Shown in pieces: positions 11,689 to 25,599 of a stretch of 64,000 bases of DNA. The stretch is from Peromyscus leucopus (taxonomy: Eukaryota; Chordata; Mammalia; Rodentia; Cricetidae): the NCBI RefSeq assembly GCF_004664715.2, contig NC_051073.1, positions 67,600,164 through 67,664,163 of the forward strand, in the 5' to 3' direction. How positions within the stretch are numbered: the stretch's first letter is position 1; each line of letters opens with the position of its first letter. A program made the position numbers and the translations under genes. A model generated the notes under the pieces. That model made no database searches and was not told the DNA's origin. It saw only the letters and a list, made by a program, of their open reading frames with translations.

Positions 11689-14575
11689 TTTTTTCCTGAA
11701 AAAGAACTTTTTCATACAATATGTTCTGATGAATTTTCCATACCATAACGTTTCCTAGATCTCCCTCACATCCCCATACACCCAACTCTACACCATTTCT
11801 TTTCCTTTCTCTTTAGAAAACAGAAAAACAAACCAGAATAAAAACAAAACAAAGACAAAACATATGCACACACAGAGAGAAATAGAGAGAGACAGAGAGA
11901 ACAAAATTATTAAAACATAAAAGCAGAAATCATGATATATAAACAAAGAACCAGTAAGAAAAAAATAAATGCTTAAACAAAGCAATATGAGACAAAAAGT
12001 CGACAAAAATACCACTGAGTTCATTTTGTGTTGGAACATCAACTGCTGGGCATGGGGCCCACCCTTAAGTGTGGTTTATATATGCAGTTCAACTCTATTG
12101 GCAAAAACTATTTTTTTCTTTGAAGGCAGATGTCGATTGGAAATAGCTTCTTGGTTAAGGCTGGAAGTTTTCCCACTTCCCCCTCTCAGCCCTGGGACCC
12201 CATCTGGCTTGAACCTGTGCAAGCACTGTATATGCCACCAATCCCTGTGAGTTCATATGTGCATCATTCCCATTCTGTCTGTAAGGCACTGTTTCCTTAG
12301 AATTAACTATCCCCTCTGGTTCTTACATTCGTTCCACCTTCTCTTCCACATAGCTCTCTGAGCCTTGAGGTGGGGGGGGGGAGGTATCAATTATTATGTT
12401 CCATTTAGGACCGAATGTTCCTAAATTTCTCACTCCCTGCATATTTTCCAGTTGTGGGTTTCTGTGTTAGTTCCCATCTACTGCAAGATGAAGCTTCTCT
12501 GATGATACTGTGAAGACACTCATCTATGACAATAGCAGAATGTCTTTAGGGGTCTTTTTTTTCAATGTTCATTAGCAAAATAATAATATTTGATTTTCCC
12601 CTAGGCTCATGACCTATCTAGTCTCAGGTTCTTGGCCAACCAGGTAGTGTTAGGCATGTGTTCCATCTCCTGGAGTGGGCCTTAAATCCAATCAGATAGT
12701 GATTGGTTACTCTTACAACATTTGTACCACTATTACACTAGCATGAAATGCAGACAGCTTACTGTTGTATATTGCAGGGCTTGTAGTTGCGTAAGTGGTT
12801 ACCTTCCTCTTCTGATAGCATGCAGAGAACCATGAACGCTAGTCAGGCTGAGCAAAGGCTACCACCTTGGTAGAAAAACCTAACCTTTAGTTAGGCATCA
12901 GCTCTGTTTCTCCATGTTTATTGCAATCCATAACTATTGTCTTCAGCAACAAGTTTGTACCATCAGTTTATAGGCTTGAAAACAGCCTGAAATATTGGGT
13001 GTTTCCAAGGGTTCCTTTTGGCAAGTGATTTCCTTTGGCCAATGTTTCAACTAGGTATAACCCATTTATGCACTGGAGGGTTTTACTTGGTGGCAAAAGG
13101 TCAAATTGAGACATTGTACCCCCTGTTACTTGGCAACTCCATTTAGATTTTTTAACATATGTATATATTTTAAGAAGATTCTATAGTATTAGATTCCCAT
13201 AGGTCCCCTCAAATGGCTTAGTGTCTGTTCATCCTTCCCATATTTCCTCCTTTACCCCCTCTTCCATCCCTCTCACCATTTAATGCTTTTGTCCTGTTGT
13301 TCCAAATATTTTCATAGTTATATATTCTATTTCCCCTTCCGTGGGAGAACTTCCCCTCTCTCCTAGTCTCTTACTTATACATAACCTCTGTGTTATAGGG
13401 ATTGTAGCATTCCAATCTAATGCTTAAAAGCTAACATCCTTATACAAGAGAAAATATAAAATATTTATCTTTTTGAGTCTGAGTTACATCATTCAAGATG
13501 ATTTTTTTCTATTTCCATCCATTTACCTTCAAATCTCCCAATTTTATTTTTATCAGCTGAATAATATTCTATTATGTAAATGTATTGCATTTTCATTATC
13601 TTTTCATCAATTGGTGGGTATCAAGGCAATTTCTAATTTCTGGCTATTATGAACAGAGCAGCAATGAACATGGCTGGCAAGTGTCTCTGTACTAAGATGT
13701 GGAGTCCTTCAGCTATATACTAAAGAACAGTATAGCTGTATCTTGAGGTAGAGCTATTCCCAGCTTCCTGAAGAATTGGCACACTGATTTCCATAGTGGC
13801 TGTACATGTTTGCACTCCCACCACCAATGGATGAGTGTTCACCTTGCCCCAGGGACCCTTGCCTCTATAAGCTGTTGTGTGTTTTATTGATGTTGGTCAT
13901 TATGACTGCCATAAAATAAAATCTCAAAGTCGTTTTGATTTGCATTTCCCTGATGACTGAGGATGTTGAACATTTCTTTGTTTCTCAGTCAGTTGTGTTT
14001 CATATTTTGAGAACACTCTACCTAGTTTTGTACCCCAGTTTTTATTTGGGTTATTTTTTCTTGATGTCTAGTTTTCCATGTTTTTTATTTGTTTGTTCTC
14101 TCAGTTCTTTATATATTTTAGGTGCTAACCCTCTAACAGATAGTATTTGGTAAAGATCTCTAGTCATTCTTTAGCCTGCAACTTTGTCTGAATGATGGTG
14201 TCCTTTGCCTTACAGAAGCTTCTCAGTTTCATGAGGTTCCATTTATTAATTGTTGATCTCAGTGTCCTGTTTAGAAAGTCTTTTCCTGATCAATGAGTTC
14301 CAAGCTATCCCCCACTTTCTCTTCTATTGGCTTCAGTGTATCTAGGTTTATGCTGAGGTCTTTGATTCATTTGAAGTTGAGTTTTGTCCAGGCTGATAAG
14401 TATAGCTCTATTTTGATTCTCTTACACGTAGTCATCCAGATTGTCCAGCAATATTTGTTGAAGATGCTGTCTTTTTTCCAGTGTGTGTTTCTGGCTTCTT
14501 TGTCAAAACCAGGTGTCCACAGTTGTGTGGATTTATGTCTGTGTCTATTATCTCTTGGACTTAATATTTTTCTAG
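11689..14575 (-). mobile_element. L1 (LINE-1, Lx-type), 5'-truncated
   Basis: Read on the minus strand this is an L1 of about 2.9 kb. The 3' UTR lies at the low-coordinate end (about 11690-13150, with the rodent L1 3' UTR phrases ttaagtgtggtttatatatg and agcttcttggttaaggctgg in antisense). The 3' part of ORF2 follows (13550-14575), recognisable in antisense by ggctattatgaacagagcag, ccatagtggctgtacatgtt and ttctggcttctttgtcaaaa. The ORF2 reading frame is broken by stops and small indels. The 5' end is truncated near 14575. The internal (A/C)-rich tract at about 11815-11965 is the usual L1 3' UTR purine/AC-rich segment. Confidence 0.9.
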
Positions 14576-17315
14576 ATTAAACTAGAAAGGGGAAACAATA
14601 TATAGAATTGTTTTATTCCTACTTGATTATCATTCTCATTTTCATTGTGACTTTAATCTTTATGATCTCAAACATGAGTGTTTCCATTGGTTTTTTGATT
14701 GATCTGGTTAGCACTGTTGTCTTTTTCCTTGAGTCTGGAAAGAAACGTGACATCACTAACACATTGAAGTGATAATCCCTCAACCAGTACATGTGTGTGA
14801 TAAGCTCTTGACATAATGAATCCTTGTGGTCACCAGCAAGGAAATGCCTTCAAGTCCACATGGATTTTGAAAGTTTGGTCTCTGAAACTTTCTAGCATGA
14901 GAGTATATAATACAACTATGCCCTCACATTGTTTTCAGAGTGTGAGGAGCAGCAGTCACACTCTGAAAGCTAGACTGTGCTTTGCTTCTTTGCCTTCTCA
15001 GATTGATAAGAGATATTGTTTATTGCACCTTTAAGTAGCTGCTTGAATGATTTATCCTTTCCCCATAGGCCAAATCTCCTCGACTTCTAAATTTAATCAC
15101 AGGCTAAATGGTCTTTTTGCATCTGCTGACGTGCTTCCTTAGGAAAGCAGCTAGACATTTGCCCTGCGTTTCTGTGTTAGCGTAATTAAGCTGCTGGTCA
15201 CCGGTTGTTTGTCCCAACTTTCTCCCTTCCCTTCAAAAAGGTAAGAAGTCTCAAGTGTGCAGGGCATTTGATCTGATTTGCTGTATCATAACTCTCATAT
15301 GAAGTGCTGTTCTCAATACATTGGTAAGGTAAGTGAATAACAATGTTGCACAGGGGTATACCGGGTCATGCACTCTGTAGTTTTCCTTTGCAATCATTTT
15401 AGTTTCTAATTTTAAGGTCATACATCTCTACCACTAGAACAGATCTCACAGGTCATCATGTTATATCTCTTCTGTGACCCCATTTTACAAATTAAGTAAA
15501 TGAGGCCAGGTGAATCAAAGTAATATGTCAGTAAGTGTACTTTTAGTAACAATACCAACCCAACTTTAGTTCTTCTCATTTGTGTCTTGCCATATTCTTC
15601 ATAAAACTGTGTGAAGATAAGCTAGCTTAGCCTAGCACAGCTTCAGATCACTGCTGAAAAGCACATCTGAAAATGCTTCCAGAATGAAAAGCTTACATCT
15701 TCTGGAGGAGGTCTGTTAATGAACTACTGAAGAGACATGAGGACTTTATCTAGGAAATGAGCCATATCAGTAGAAATGCCAAAGGCCACCTCTTCGGCAG
15801 AGGACATTAATGTGCTACTCATGTTTGCCTCTCCACAAACATCCCCTTCATATATTGATATTAGTCGTTGTAAGCATGAGGAATCTGGGGAATGCCAAAT
15901 CCAAAGAGCTCATGGACCTTTTGAACCGTTACTATATTTTCCGTATCTCAGTTCTCTTTCTTTCCAATGTCCTCAGCACTTCATTAGACTAAAATGCTCA
16001 TTTGTCTATAACAAATATGAGCAACATTGCTGTCCCTCCCTCCTCACTCCACTTTATGGTTAAGGTAAACGAGGTCACAAGTACGATACGAACATCTTAG
16101 CATTGACAAACTCAATGTGCATCATCACAGACTTCAGCACCCCATCTCCTACATTGTTTTTATTTACACTGGGCTTTCATTTCAACTCAAGCTAAGGGTT
16201 AGAGAGTAAGAACTAAGTAAGCAAAACGATGAAAAATATTTTGTCAGTTTAAAAGTTGCTCCAAAATAAAAGTAAAGCAGTGTTTGCTGAAATCAATAAG
16301 TCATCAGTGGTCCCTGCTGGCCACAGGTGGGACTCCAACATCATCCTAGCTCTGGTTCTAAGCTAGATGGGTCACAGAATGCCAGGTAGTGGTGATTCTT
16401 TCCACTTTGCTATAAAGGACATGAGATCAGAGTCAATCATCAGTATTCCTTAAACATCAACCCTTGTACAGATGCTGATCTGAAATAGATATCCTGTAAA
16501 TCCTTGCCAGAGAGATTAAATAACCAAAATTCATATGGGAAAAGAAGAAGAGGAAATGAAGTTGTGTAGCAGATGTGAAGAAGGTCTGAGAGGAACTGGA
16601 AGGAAGGGGAGAGGGGTACAAATGATCTAAACACATGTATACATGCATGAAATTACCAAAGAATAAATTTGAAAATTTAATGTTTGTTGTACTGTGTAGA
16701 TTTTAATTTCTTTTTGGTGAGAATTCTGTAAAACACATACCATATATAAATTGTCAGGCTCTTATAAAATACTACACTTAGATATTTTATATTATTGCTT
16801 AATGTAAAATAATAGGGACTCTGAAACATCAAGTTTAGCATTGATATTTAAACAATTAAGAAGGATACTTGTAGGAAAAATGTACCTTTCAGGAAAAAGA
16901 CACACAAAAGGGCACACAAATAGAATATACATGAGTAGAAAGAGAAAAGTTCCAGCAGCATCTAGCACTTTATTTTTAGAATGGTACATATTTAAATGTA
17001 TGAAAATCAACACATGTGGAAGTTTCCTGACAGGTACTGCTGTGAAGAAAAAAAAAGTCATGGAGAATAATTCACATGCATCTCTCTGTGTTTTCAGTGT
17101 CAGCTTTAGTCTTGACCTGGCTTTAATTGTGTACGTGGAGGAAGGAATATCCCTAGGCTTCACTGTTCTCAGCCAGCACAATTCACAGATTTAGGCATGT
17201 ATCATCCCCATAAGAACACAGTGGACGTGAGGCCAGTGTACTAAAAAAGCTTTGTAGTTTTGAAGTGAAAGTTGGAAAATTTAGCAGATCACTCCAGCTT
17301 CTTCTTGCTTGGGTT
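14576..17315. other. Intronic sequence with possible conserved elements
   Basis: No gene is seen. About 15470-15560 resembles a MIR fragment in antisense (ccccattttacaaattaagt). The segment 15115-15245 is balanced in composition and contains a TAATTA core, and could be a conserved non-coding element. Confidence 0.4.
15475..15560 (-). mobile_element. MIR SINE fragment
   Basis: Antisense match to the MIR core: cattttacaaattaag-like, followed by atgaggcca and gtcagtaag. It is short and old. Confidence 0.4.
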
Positions 17316-17406
17316 TGTTTATTGAGATAGAATCTTGCTGCAGTTGATCTCATAGCCATCCAACTGCTAGTGCCAGGATTATGGGCATTTGCCACCATGC
17401 TCAACT
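17316..17406 (-). mobile_element. B1 SINE fragment, diverged
   Basis: Antisense B1: ttgagatagaatcttgctgc, then a deletion, then gtgccaggattatgggcatt and tgccaccatgctcaac. The central part is missing. Confidence 0.6.
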
Positions 17407-17449
17407 TAAATCTGCTTCCTTCCCCTCACCCCCACCCCCTGCCACCTCT

Positions 17450-18095
17450 TTATTTCTTGAGACAGGGTCTCACTGTGTGTCCTGTGTTGTTGTTTGTTTT
17501 TGTTCTTTTGGGGGGCCTGCCATCGAGCTCCCAAATAAATCACACACAGAGGCTTATTCTTAATTGTAAATGCCCAGCCTTAGCTTGGCTTATTTCTAGC
17601 CAGCTTTCCTTAAATTTAAATTATCCCATCTACATTTTGCCTCTGGGCTTTTTCCTTTTCTTACTTCTATATATTTTACTTTCACTCTTACTCTGTGGCT
17701 GGCTGGCTGACTGGCCTCTAGCATCCTCCTCTCCTTGTTTTCTTGCTCTTTATTCTTTTCCTCCCATATTTCTTCTTCTATTTATCTTCTCTGCCTGCCA
17801 GTCCTGATTATCCTTTCTCCTGCCTTACTATTGGCCATTCGTTTCTTTATTAGACCATCAGATATTTTAGACAGGCACAGTAACACAGCTTCAGAGAGTT
17901 AAACAAATACAACACATCTTTGCATTATTAAACAAATGTTCCACAGCACAAACAAATGTAACACATCTTAAAATAATATTCTACAACAGTCTTGATTAGT
18001 ACGGAACTTGACATGTAGTCCTTGAACTCAAAGACATCTGTCTGCCTTTGCCTCCCAGTTGCTGGTCTCAAAGGTATCTGGCACCACACTCAGCT
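17450..18095 (-). mobile_element. B1 SINE split by an LTR insertion
   Basis: Antisense B1 halves flank the LTR. 17452-17484 carries ttgagacagggtctcactgt, and 17989-18095 carries gtccttgaactcaaagacat, tctgcctttgcctcccagtt and a tggcaccacactcagc end. Together they make one B1 in the minus orientation, older than the LTR inserted at 17485-17988. Confidence 0.75.
17485..17988 (-). mobile_element. Solo LTR, class II (ERVK-like)
   Basis: This 504 bp block begins TGTTGT and ends ACAACA on the + strand, that is TG...CA on either strand. It is flanked by 6 bp gtcctg (17479-17484) and gtcttg (17989-17994), a target duplication with one mismatch. Phrases such as ttattagaccatcagatatt, agacaggcacagtaacacag and cttattcttaattgtaaatg match an abundant rodent LTR that I cannot name with certainty. 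The minus-strand sense is suggested by the terminal start TGTTGTAGAATATTATTTTA. No internal retroviral region remains, so it is a solo LTR. Confidence 0.75.
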
Positions 18096-18584
18096 AGTCA
18101 GCTTCTTAAAGAAGGAGGAAGCTACACATTTCTAAAGAGTGTGACTACCTTTAAAATCTTCCACATTTATTTTTGACAGTTATGTCAGAGACACAAATAG
18201 AGCAGTTTGTGACTTAGAAGGATAGAGATTTCTGGAAGATGCTGCCTTTCTTTTTTCTAAATCCTGCCCACACTGACTAGTCTAGTGTGTACCATTCAGT
18301 AAAAAGAAAACCAGGGAAAGTCTGATGCCATTTACTCACAAATAAACTCAGGCTTGAAAGGCCAAGGCCAAGGCAATTTTTCATGCCAGCCTAGTTATCC
18401 TCCATCAAGTCACACTGGTGTACATATACACACAGTATTGGAGATAAACATTCTAAAGACAAGGACAGGAGGCCTTTCTGGTATTTATGTGTGTTTCAAC
18501 ATGGATTGAGAACATATCCCAGAATACGTAGAGTCATGATTTTGACTTAATTATGTTGATATGGAAGACAACTTTGGATTTAAG

Positions 18585-18643
<59 letters not shown>
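18585..18643. repeat. (AT)n microsatellite
   Basis: About 29 uninterrupted AT dinucleotides, which are self-complementary. Confidence 0.95.
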
Positions 18644-18644
<1 letters not shown>

Positions 18645-21600
18645 GGGACTGATGATAAGGGAAACTGCCCTGGAGATCTGCTTTAATGGAAAAAGACACC
18701 AGAATGGCCATGGAATTGTGGGTCCTTCATCACCCACAGAAGGAGACAGACTCCTGTCCTGATTATTTTTGTGACGTGCTTTGATGGTTGGGCAGTGTCT
18801 ACCCCAAGCATAAGTCTTAAAGTTGTTCTCTTCTTGGCTCAGCTAGATTGCATCTCACATCATATTAATTTCTCAGAGTTGTGCTCTAAAGAGGATGATG
18901 CCAATCCAGAGCATGTATGGTGCAGGGCCAACAAGATTATGAAGTGAGTCACGACATATCATGGGAAATGATCAAAGTTGCTAGACATTTAAAAATACAT
19001 ATGAAACTGTTGCTAGCCTCTGTGGTTCCCAAACACTTCATGGAAACCCAGGTCACCAAGACAAAATCTCAGTGATTCTGAATTCTGGGTCAAACCTCGT
19101 CCTGCTCTCAAAACTCTTCAATTCCAATCTCAAAGTCTAGTATAACTCTCTTCAGCATGGATACTGAAAGTATTCTTAGGGTCATCATTTGATGATAGCT
19201 AGATTGTTAATTTATCCAAATTTAAATGGAAGATTTATGATATAAAGTGCTTCACACATAAAGTGTCACATGCCTGGATGTTCTATCCCACATTGTGAAA
19301 CACTGCGTGTCTTCTGGTGACATGTGAGTCAAAGTCACTGTGGCTCTCCAGAAGTGATTGTTGAACTTCTCCACAATCCAACTGTGTATATTTAAAGCTG
19401 CTTTGTCTCATATTGAAAATAAACTTCAATGGAATGTTTTCCCCACCCAGGGCATGTTTCTTTGTAAATCAAAGATTGTGCACTTTGTGTTTTAAAAAAA
19501 AAATTACTGCCAGTCTATGATCCTAAGATATAAATAAACAATTGTACATGAGAAGACAGGAGATCCTTTATTAATTATAATAAAACATCTAGTGAGTTCT
19601 TTCTTATTGAATACCCTTTTGAAATACAAATTTATTACTTTTGTAGTAGAACAGGACTGTGTATGGGTATGTAAGAGATAATGAAAGGGAGGAAAAGAAA
19701 TTTTGCCTTCTTACTGATAAGCCTAATCGATAGTTTAGTTGTTTTATTTTTGATCAGCTCATAAAACGATTATGAAATCACCAGTCATTTGTGTCTGCTC
19801 TTCACTAAGAGAAAATTTGGAGACCAAGGCTTCCAGTTCTAATCCATCTTTTGTAAATGGAGTTGTGTAACAAATATGACTTAATGTTTTTTTATCAGAA
19901 GTTTTCATAAAGTTTATGGGAGCAGCTGATCATGATGCATACACAGACACTGAACTGATGTTACCCAGCACTGCCTGTGCACAAGAGGAGCACACATAAG
20001 ATGATAGCAAGAAGAAACGGTTTAATTGTCTAATATTCTGGGAATGCCTTCACCATGTTTGTATATTTCTCTGTTTCGTTTTCCTTATTCCTCAATGGTT
20101 GTTTTTGCAAAATACCTTAGAATAACAGAAATCCTGAGAGGAAGATAGTTTCCAAATATTCCTTGCTCAGACACATGGGCAACCATTTCTGTTATCAAGG
20201 TCCCTGCGAAGAGTGACATATTTGTCAGAGCTGATGATCCTGCTTTGTTTTATTATCACTTTAGCTCACAGTTGACTGTAGAGTTTGCTTTTGCTGGTAT
20301 ACATTCTGCAGATTTGGATAAACGTATGATGTCTTTCATCCATCACTGTAGACTCACTCCTGGTATTTACATTGCCCTAAAATATCCTTTTTTCTAGTAT
20401 GCCTTCCACGTAGGTGATTCTCACTAATCTCTCAATTGTCTTCATGGTTTTCTGAAGCTACTTATGAAAATATGTCTGCATATTATGTCAAAGTAGCTCC
20501 TGATACTAGAAACACTGATGGGAAAGATATTTTCTTGGGGGAAAAATACTAGGTATCATTATAGTTGTCCTGTGTAACTATACAATATCTGTTGTTGCTT
20601 TTCTCAATTTACTCTTACAATAGCCTAAAAAAGATGGACAAAGATAATGGATGTTCTTTGGAAGAGGTCATTTTGCTACTGGAATTTGGGAGATCAGAGC
20701 TTGTGTCCTGGTAACCCAACAAGCTTGGCTTACCCACCCATCCTTAATATGACAGTAAAAGTGGAAGAAAGTATTGGTGAAAGCACAGAAAGGAAACTTA
20801 CTTAATGTGATCACACTGGAAAGAGTATCAGAGTCCAAGGACACTAAACCTCTGGTCTTTGGGGTGTAGACATGAAACTTAGGTTTAAACAGAGTACAAT
20901 AAGTTGTCAAATCTTAGCAGTCTTGGTCAAGTCCTGGCCCATCATCACTGTGGCCCGTTTCTGCTGCCATCTCTGACAAATTGTCTGAGCTATATGAAAT
21001 TTCTTCCTGAGAGACAAGCTCCCCCAGGATCCAGCCTTTTTCTCCCACAGCAGGAGGTTCCTGAGGAAATTCCAGTCTTTTGAATGCATTGGCTCAGAGC
21101 TAGATGAGAGACACAGTAACCTCTTTAGAATCTTCATTCCTGCTGGGATGCTGCAATCATTTTCTGGTAACATGTAATATGAAAGCTGAAGGGAGGGATC
21201 CTTGAGGAGAAGGTTTAATTGGGGATGAGCAAGCAGGTTGGGGGAGATGAGTCTTTGGGGGTAGCATTTGCCAAAACTAACTGTATATGAAAAGCCCCTA
21301 TGGCACCTACTATTTTTCAAATTAATTTAAAAAACAATTTTAAAAGCATATATGAAGGGAGGTGCCCTGTATAGGTAGATAACACAGCTCCCAGACACCA
21401 CTGGTTATTAAAAAAACATCCCAGAGCTGTATATGGGATACCTACCTCCTTATGAGTTATAGGTCCGTGAGGACCCAGGGGCTACCAGAACAATATAAGC
21501 TGTTATCATTGTTCTTGGTTGGCCATCAGAACTAGATGGTAAGAGCTTGTTGCTGAAAGAATACAGCCATTTGTTGTAGGATACAGTGCAGTCAAACTGG

Positions 21601-22244
21601 AACTGTGCTAGAAGCCGTCTGCTTTCAGGCTAGTTCTTGCATTACGATGCGGGCTGCTAGAGAAAGAAAGTCATGGGTGGTTTTACCCAGCTATGAGGTC
21701 TACAAGCTACCACACCAACCTGCTTGCTGAGTGTACACACTGGTCCAGTAGTGACATGACTGTCATTGGAGTTACTAACTGCTTTCAGGTTGAAAGTGCA
21801 GCACAGGTTGACTGCAACACAGGACGAAATTTCAACCAATTAATCATTTTCCTTTACAATAATTATTGATGGAAATTCTTTTAGCATAAAACATTATTCC
21901 AGGTCTACCTTGTAAACGATGTGTCAGTTTGCTTGTTATTGAAATGCATCTTATGCATGTGACAACTATAGAGCTTTGACCATTGCTTTTGATTATGGAG
22001 AAATACATGGATAAAAATGGCAAGCCTAGACAATGTAAATTCAAAATGTTCTAAACTCTTCCTCTTTCTCAAGGCTTCTTTTTAAAAATTGTCTTTCCTT
22101 ATTCTCACTGACTATATGTGTCTCTGGGGCTTCCATGGCTCTTCCTTCTGGTTTTTATCCCCATTTCACTTCAACCTTCCATATTTTAGGCTTCTGTAAC
22201 TCCTTCTTTTCCTACCTTTCAAATACAAAAAGGCTTTATCCAGT

Positions 22245-22640
22245 CCTGTTTGGTGTTGTCACAAACTACAACAGCCTAAGTTACGTATACCACAGAAATT
22301 TATTTGTTGATCATCTTGGAGCTCCTTGAAGTTCAAGATCCCTGTGGCTGCAGGGCCAGCTTCCTCTGTCACCTTTCCCCTTCGTTTTCAGGTGGCCACC
22401 CTCTTGCTGCTCCTCCTCTGAATCTCTCAGTGCACATGCGCACACTTGTCTCTGTGCATGTTCAGATTTCCTCTTTTTAAAAACATACTGGTCAGAGGAA
22501 TTTGACATTCACCCTAACGGCCTCATGTTAGTGTGTGTGTGTGAGTGCTTCTTTAAATGCTCTATTTCAAAACACAGTCACATTCTGAGGTACTGGGGTT
22601 CAGCATCAATATAGGATTTTCTTAATGTCATGCATAGTTC
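22245..22640 (-). mobile_element. Ancient L1M 3' end
   Basis: The antisense pattern is that of mammalian L1M 3' ends: cacaaactacaacagcctaa, cacagaaatttatttgttga, a cttggagctccttgaagttc block, accctaacggcctcatgtta and a final aggtactggggttcagcatc. Diverged and partly deleted. Confidence 0.6.
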
Positions 22641-24076
22641 TGTCCATAATAGAGGGCAGAGGAGAAAACAGGTGCCAACGTTACATTTTCAATATAATTA
22701 TGAGCTAAGTAAATTAACCTGATGGCTGAGTGATTATTATTTGGACACTACTGGTTTTTCTGTAATTTTGGAGTAGAAAAGTATGGTTGTATCACAGAAG
22801 AGAAGGTCAGTTCCTATAGAGATGATGGAATTTGTGTTTTCTTGCTTCTTGGGATTCCTCTAAGCATGGAAGGGAGGCAGAAGAGCAAACAGGGAAAGCA
22901 AAGAGACTCTGGAAGTCCTCCTGGACAGTTTCAGCAAGGCACAAGAGGTCAGGAGATCTATGCTCAAGAGCTGTTGGCTGGGGTGAAAGTGTTTATGTAG
23001 TCTCATTGACATTAATGCACCAGAGCCCTGGGTGAACTTCTAACCAGAGCTGGTACACCCAAAGACTGAGGGGAAGGGATAGTCAGAAGGCCTTCAGCTA
23101 ATTCCTAGGTAGGAAGAATAAGGATCTAACTTTGCCCGAACTTCAGACTTTTAACGAAAACTGAGAAATCAGGTTTCTATGTGAAATCTTATGAACTTGA
23201 AAATACTGCTAGGATTAAAATCAGACACTCATGAGTTATATCTGGGTGGTTACCAATTGTTCTTTCCAAAGCACACTGCAACACATGGCCTCATTTATCT
23301 TCTAACAAAAATTTTAAATGAGTGTGATGATTGAACTGTTGATGTGATAAAACGGTGGCACATAGAAATCAGGAAGCATGCTGGCTTTTACCCAACTAAC
23401 AAATGGCACAGACAGACATAAAACCCAGTGTTTTAAATCAAAGCCCTGGGTTTTCTTTTGCTTTGTTCTACCCCTCAGAAAATGTATTTTAATCCAGGTA
23501 TCATGTACCATACAATTACTTCTGAATGCTTACTCTGGAAGCCTAGATCTTAGTTGCCCATTGCAGTTTTTGAAAGAAAAATGAAAAGAAAGAGAAAGGA
23601 AAATCATGGACCCATAACTGCCTTTGGCGATATCAACTGAAGCCCATTGGAACCAAGTCACCACTACCCCACCTAGTGGCAGCATTATGGAATTGGAGGT
23701 TAAGTACATCCTCAGGAAAACACTTAAAATTGAGAAGAAAACATGTGCATAATTTCAGCCTTAATGCCATAGTAACCTTTGGGAAGGTCAGAATAATGCT
23801 CTCCTAAATGACTTGGTAATGTGGAGTATAGAACACGAAAGACCTACACCTAGAATTTCTGCCTCCGAAGTCAAGCCCCCTCATTAGTGACTTAAATTCT
23901 AAATTTCATTCATAAGGTGTCACGATTATTAAGTTATAACATCATATACTTATTACTGGACAATAAAGCAATTTGTCAGATGGTTAAATAAATACATTTT
24001 TCACTCTCTTTGGAAAACCTCAAGCTGTCAGTGTCACAGGGATGAATCCACGCTTGGAATTGCAAAGGAATGTCTA

Positions 24077-24188
<112 letters not shown>

Positions 24189-24244
24189 ATCCAATTCTTT
24201 TCTCTTAGTTCACGGCGATACTACCTTTGCATTTGTTTAGTTTG

Positions 24245-24345
24245 GGCTGTTTTGTTATGTGGTACAGGCTAGCCTCAAACTCGTGATCTTCTGGCTCCAA
24301 TACCCACTGCTCATCAGTTGCCAGAAATCAACCCTGGGTGACTTG
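24245..24345 (-). mobile_element. B1 SINE fragment, diverged
   Basis: Antisense phrases: ttatgtggtacaggctagcc, tcaaactcgtgatcttctgg. Old copy without a visible target duplication. Confidence 0.5.
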
Positions 24346-25599
24346 CAGCTGTTGATAAAAAGTGACCAATCCTCTTTCCATCCCATTTCCCCCTTTCCTT
24401 TCCTCTCTTCCTCCCTCCTTTGCTTTTACTAGCTATCTACTAAAGTTTAAGCATTCTTCAAGGGTCAGCTCCACCTCCCTCCTCATTCATGAAGGAAGCC
24501 TACAATCTCATGCTTCATAATGCCACCAACTGTTTTACTCCATGAGACACTTAGGTTTACGTCATCCAAAAAAGCCATCAGAACATGGATATATTATTAA
24601 ACTATGTTAGAATATGATCAGATTGTTAAATGTTAACTGAAATATTACATCTATTATATGATTATGCCAGTGACTACCCTGGAACTAAATACAATGTATA
24701 CTATTTTGTAAACCTCACAGTAACCCTTTCCTCTTCCTACCTGACCTGTCTGTAGCCATTTTACATATACAATATATGTGTAAAATATTGTATGTATTGA
24801 CTACAAGGAAATACAGACTACAGGCAGATACATTGCTTATAGTTTGATCAATTTATAAGAAATCAACACATATACTAAATAGATTTTTACCTTTGCTCCA
24901 ACACCACTGACTATATGCGTCAGAAACTTGTGGAGTCTAACTTAATATCTTCTTCCCATATTGTTCTGTTCTCCCACACAGTAATTTTAAACACAGCTTT
25001 TCAAAAGCTGAGTGCTGGAAATTTGCATGCTGATTCTATTAGAGAAAATGGTTGGACTCTGTTCATCCTGAGTACAAGCTAAATTGGTGAGATGCTGTGA
25101 CACATTGCCACTTGGCTTCTTATTAGAACACTTGACCGAAGTTGGCTTTGATGGTGGGGTCTTTCCATTTTACAAAACGATGGTGTCTGGTTTAGGAAAA
25201 AAAAAAAAAAAACTCTCCACTTTCTTTCATCATTGTCTCTATTAAGCCAGACATATACAAAGGAGAAAGGAAATTTAAAATATCAAACTGAAAACTATCT
25301 GTGATTAAACACATTAGCACATTTCAGGAGCAGCCTGAAAGGGCGAAGGACAACTGCTTATCAAAGTTTGAGACCCAAACTTTAGAACTGAATTTGGAGA
25401 CAAGTAAACAATGTAAGCTTAGCAGAAGACGTGGTCCATATGAAACAATGCTTGTCAAATGTGTTTCAAACCACCAACCTAATGTTTCATTATATTTTTG
25501 TAGAGAGCAAAAGAAATATTAGTGCAGGAAATGAAACAGAGTTGTTCCTCTCTCTTATAAAGTAATGCTCCACAGAAAGAAAAACAGAACTGATACCTT
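24346..25599. other. Intronic sequence, no gene seen
   Basis: A+T-rich. Includes an A16 run at 25197-25213. Confidence 0.5.

Noticed and set aside
17370..17807. 145-codon + strand ORF
   Set aside because: It spans a B1 fragment and the solo LTR. The hydrophobic look comes from T/C-rich LTR sequence read in frame.
20907..21320. 137-codon minus-strand ORF
   Set aside because: No known motif, no splice or promoter context, and an ORF of this length is expected by chance in a few places in 64 kb read in six frames.
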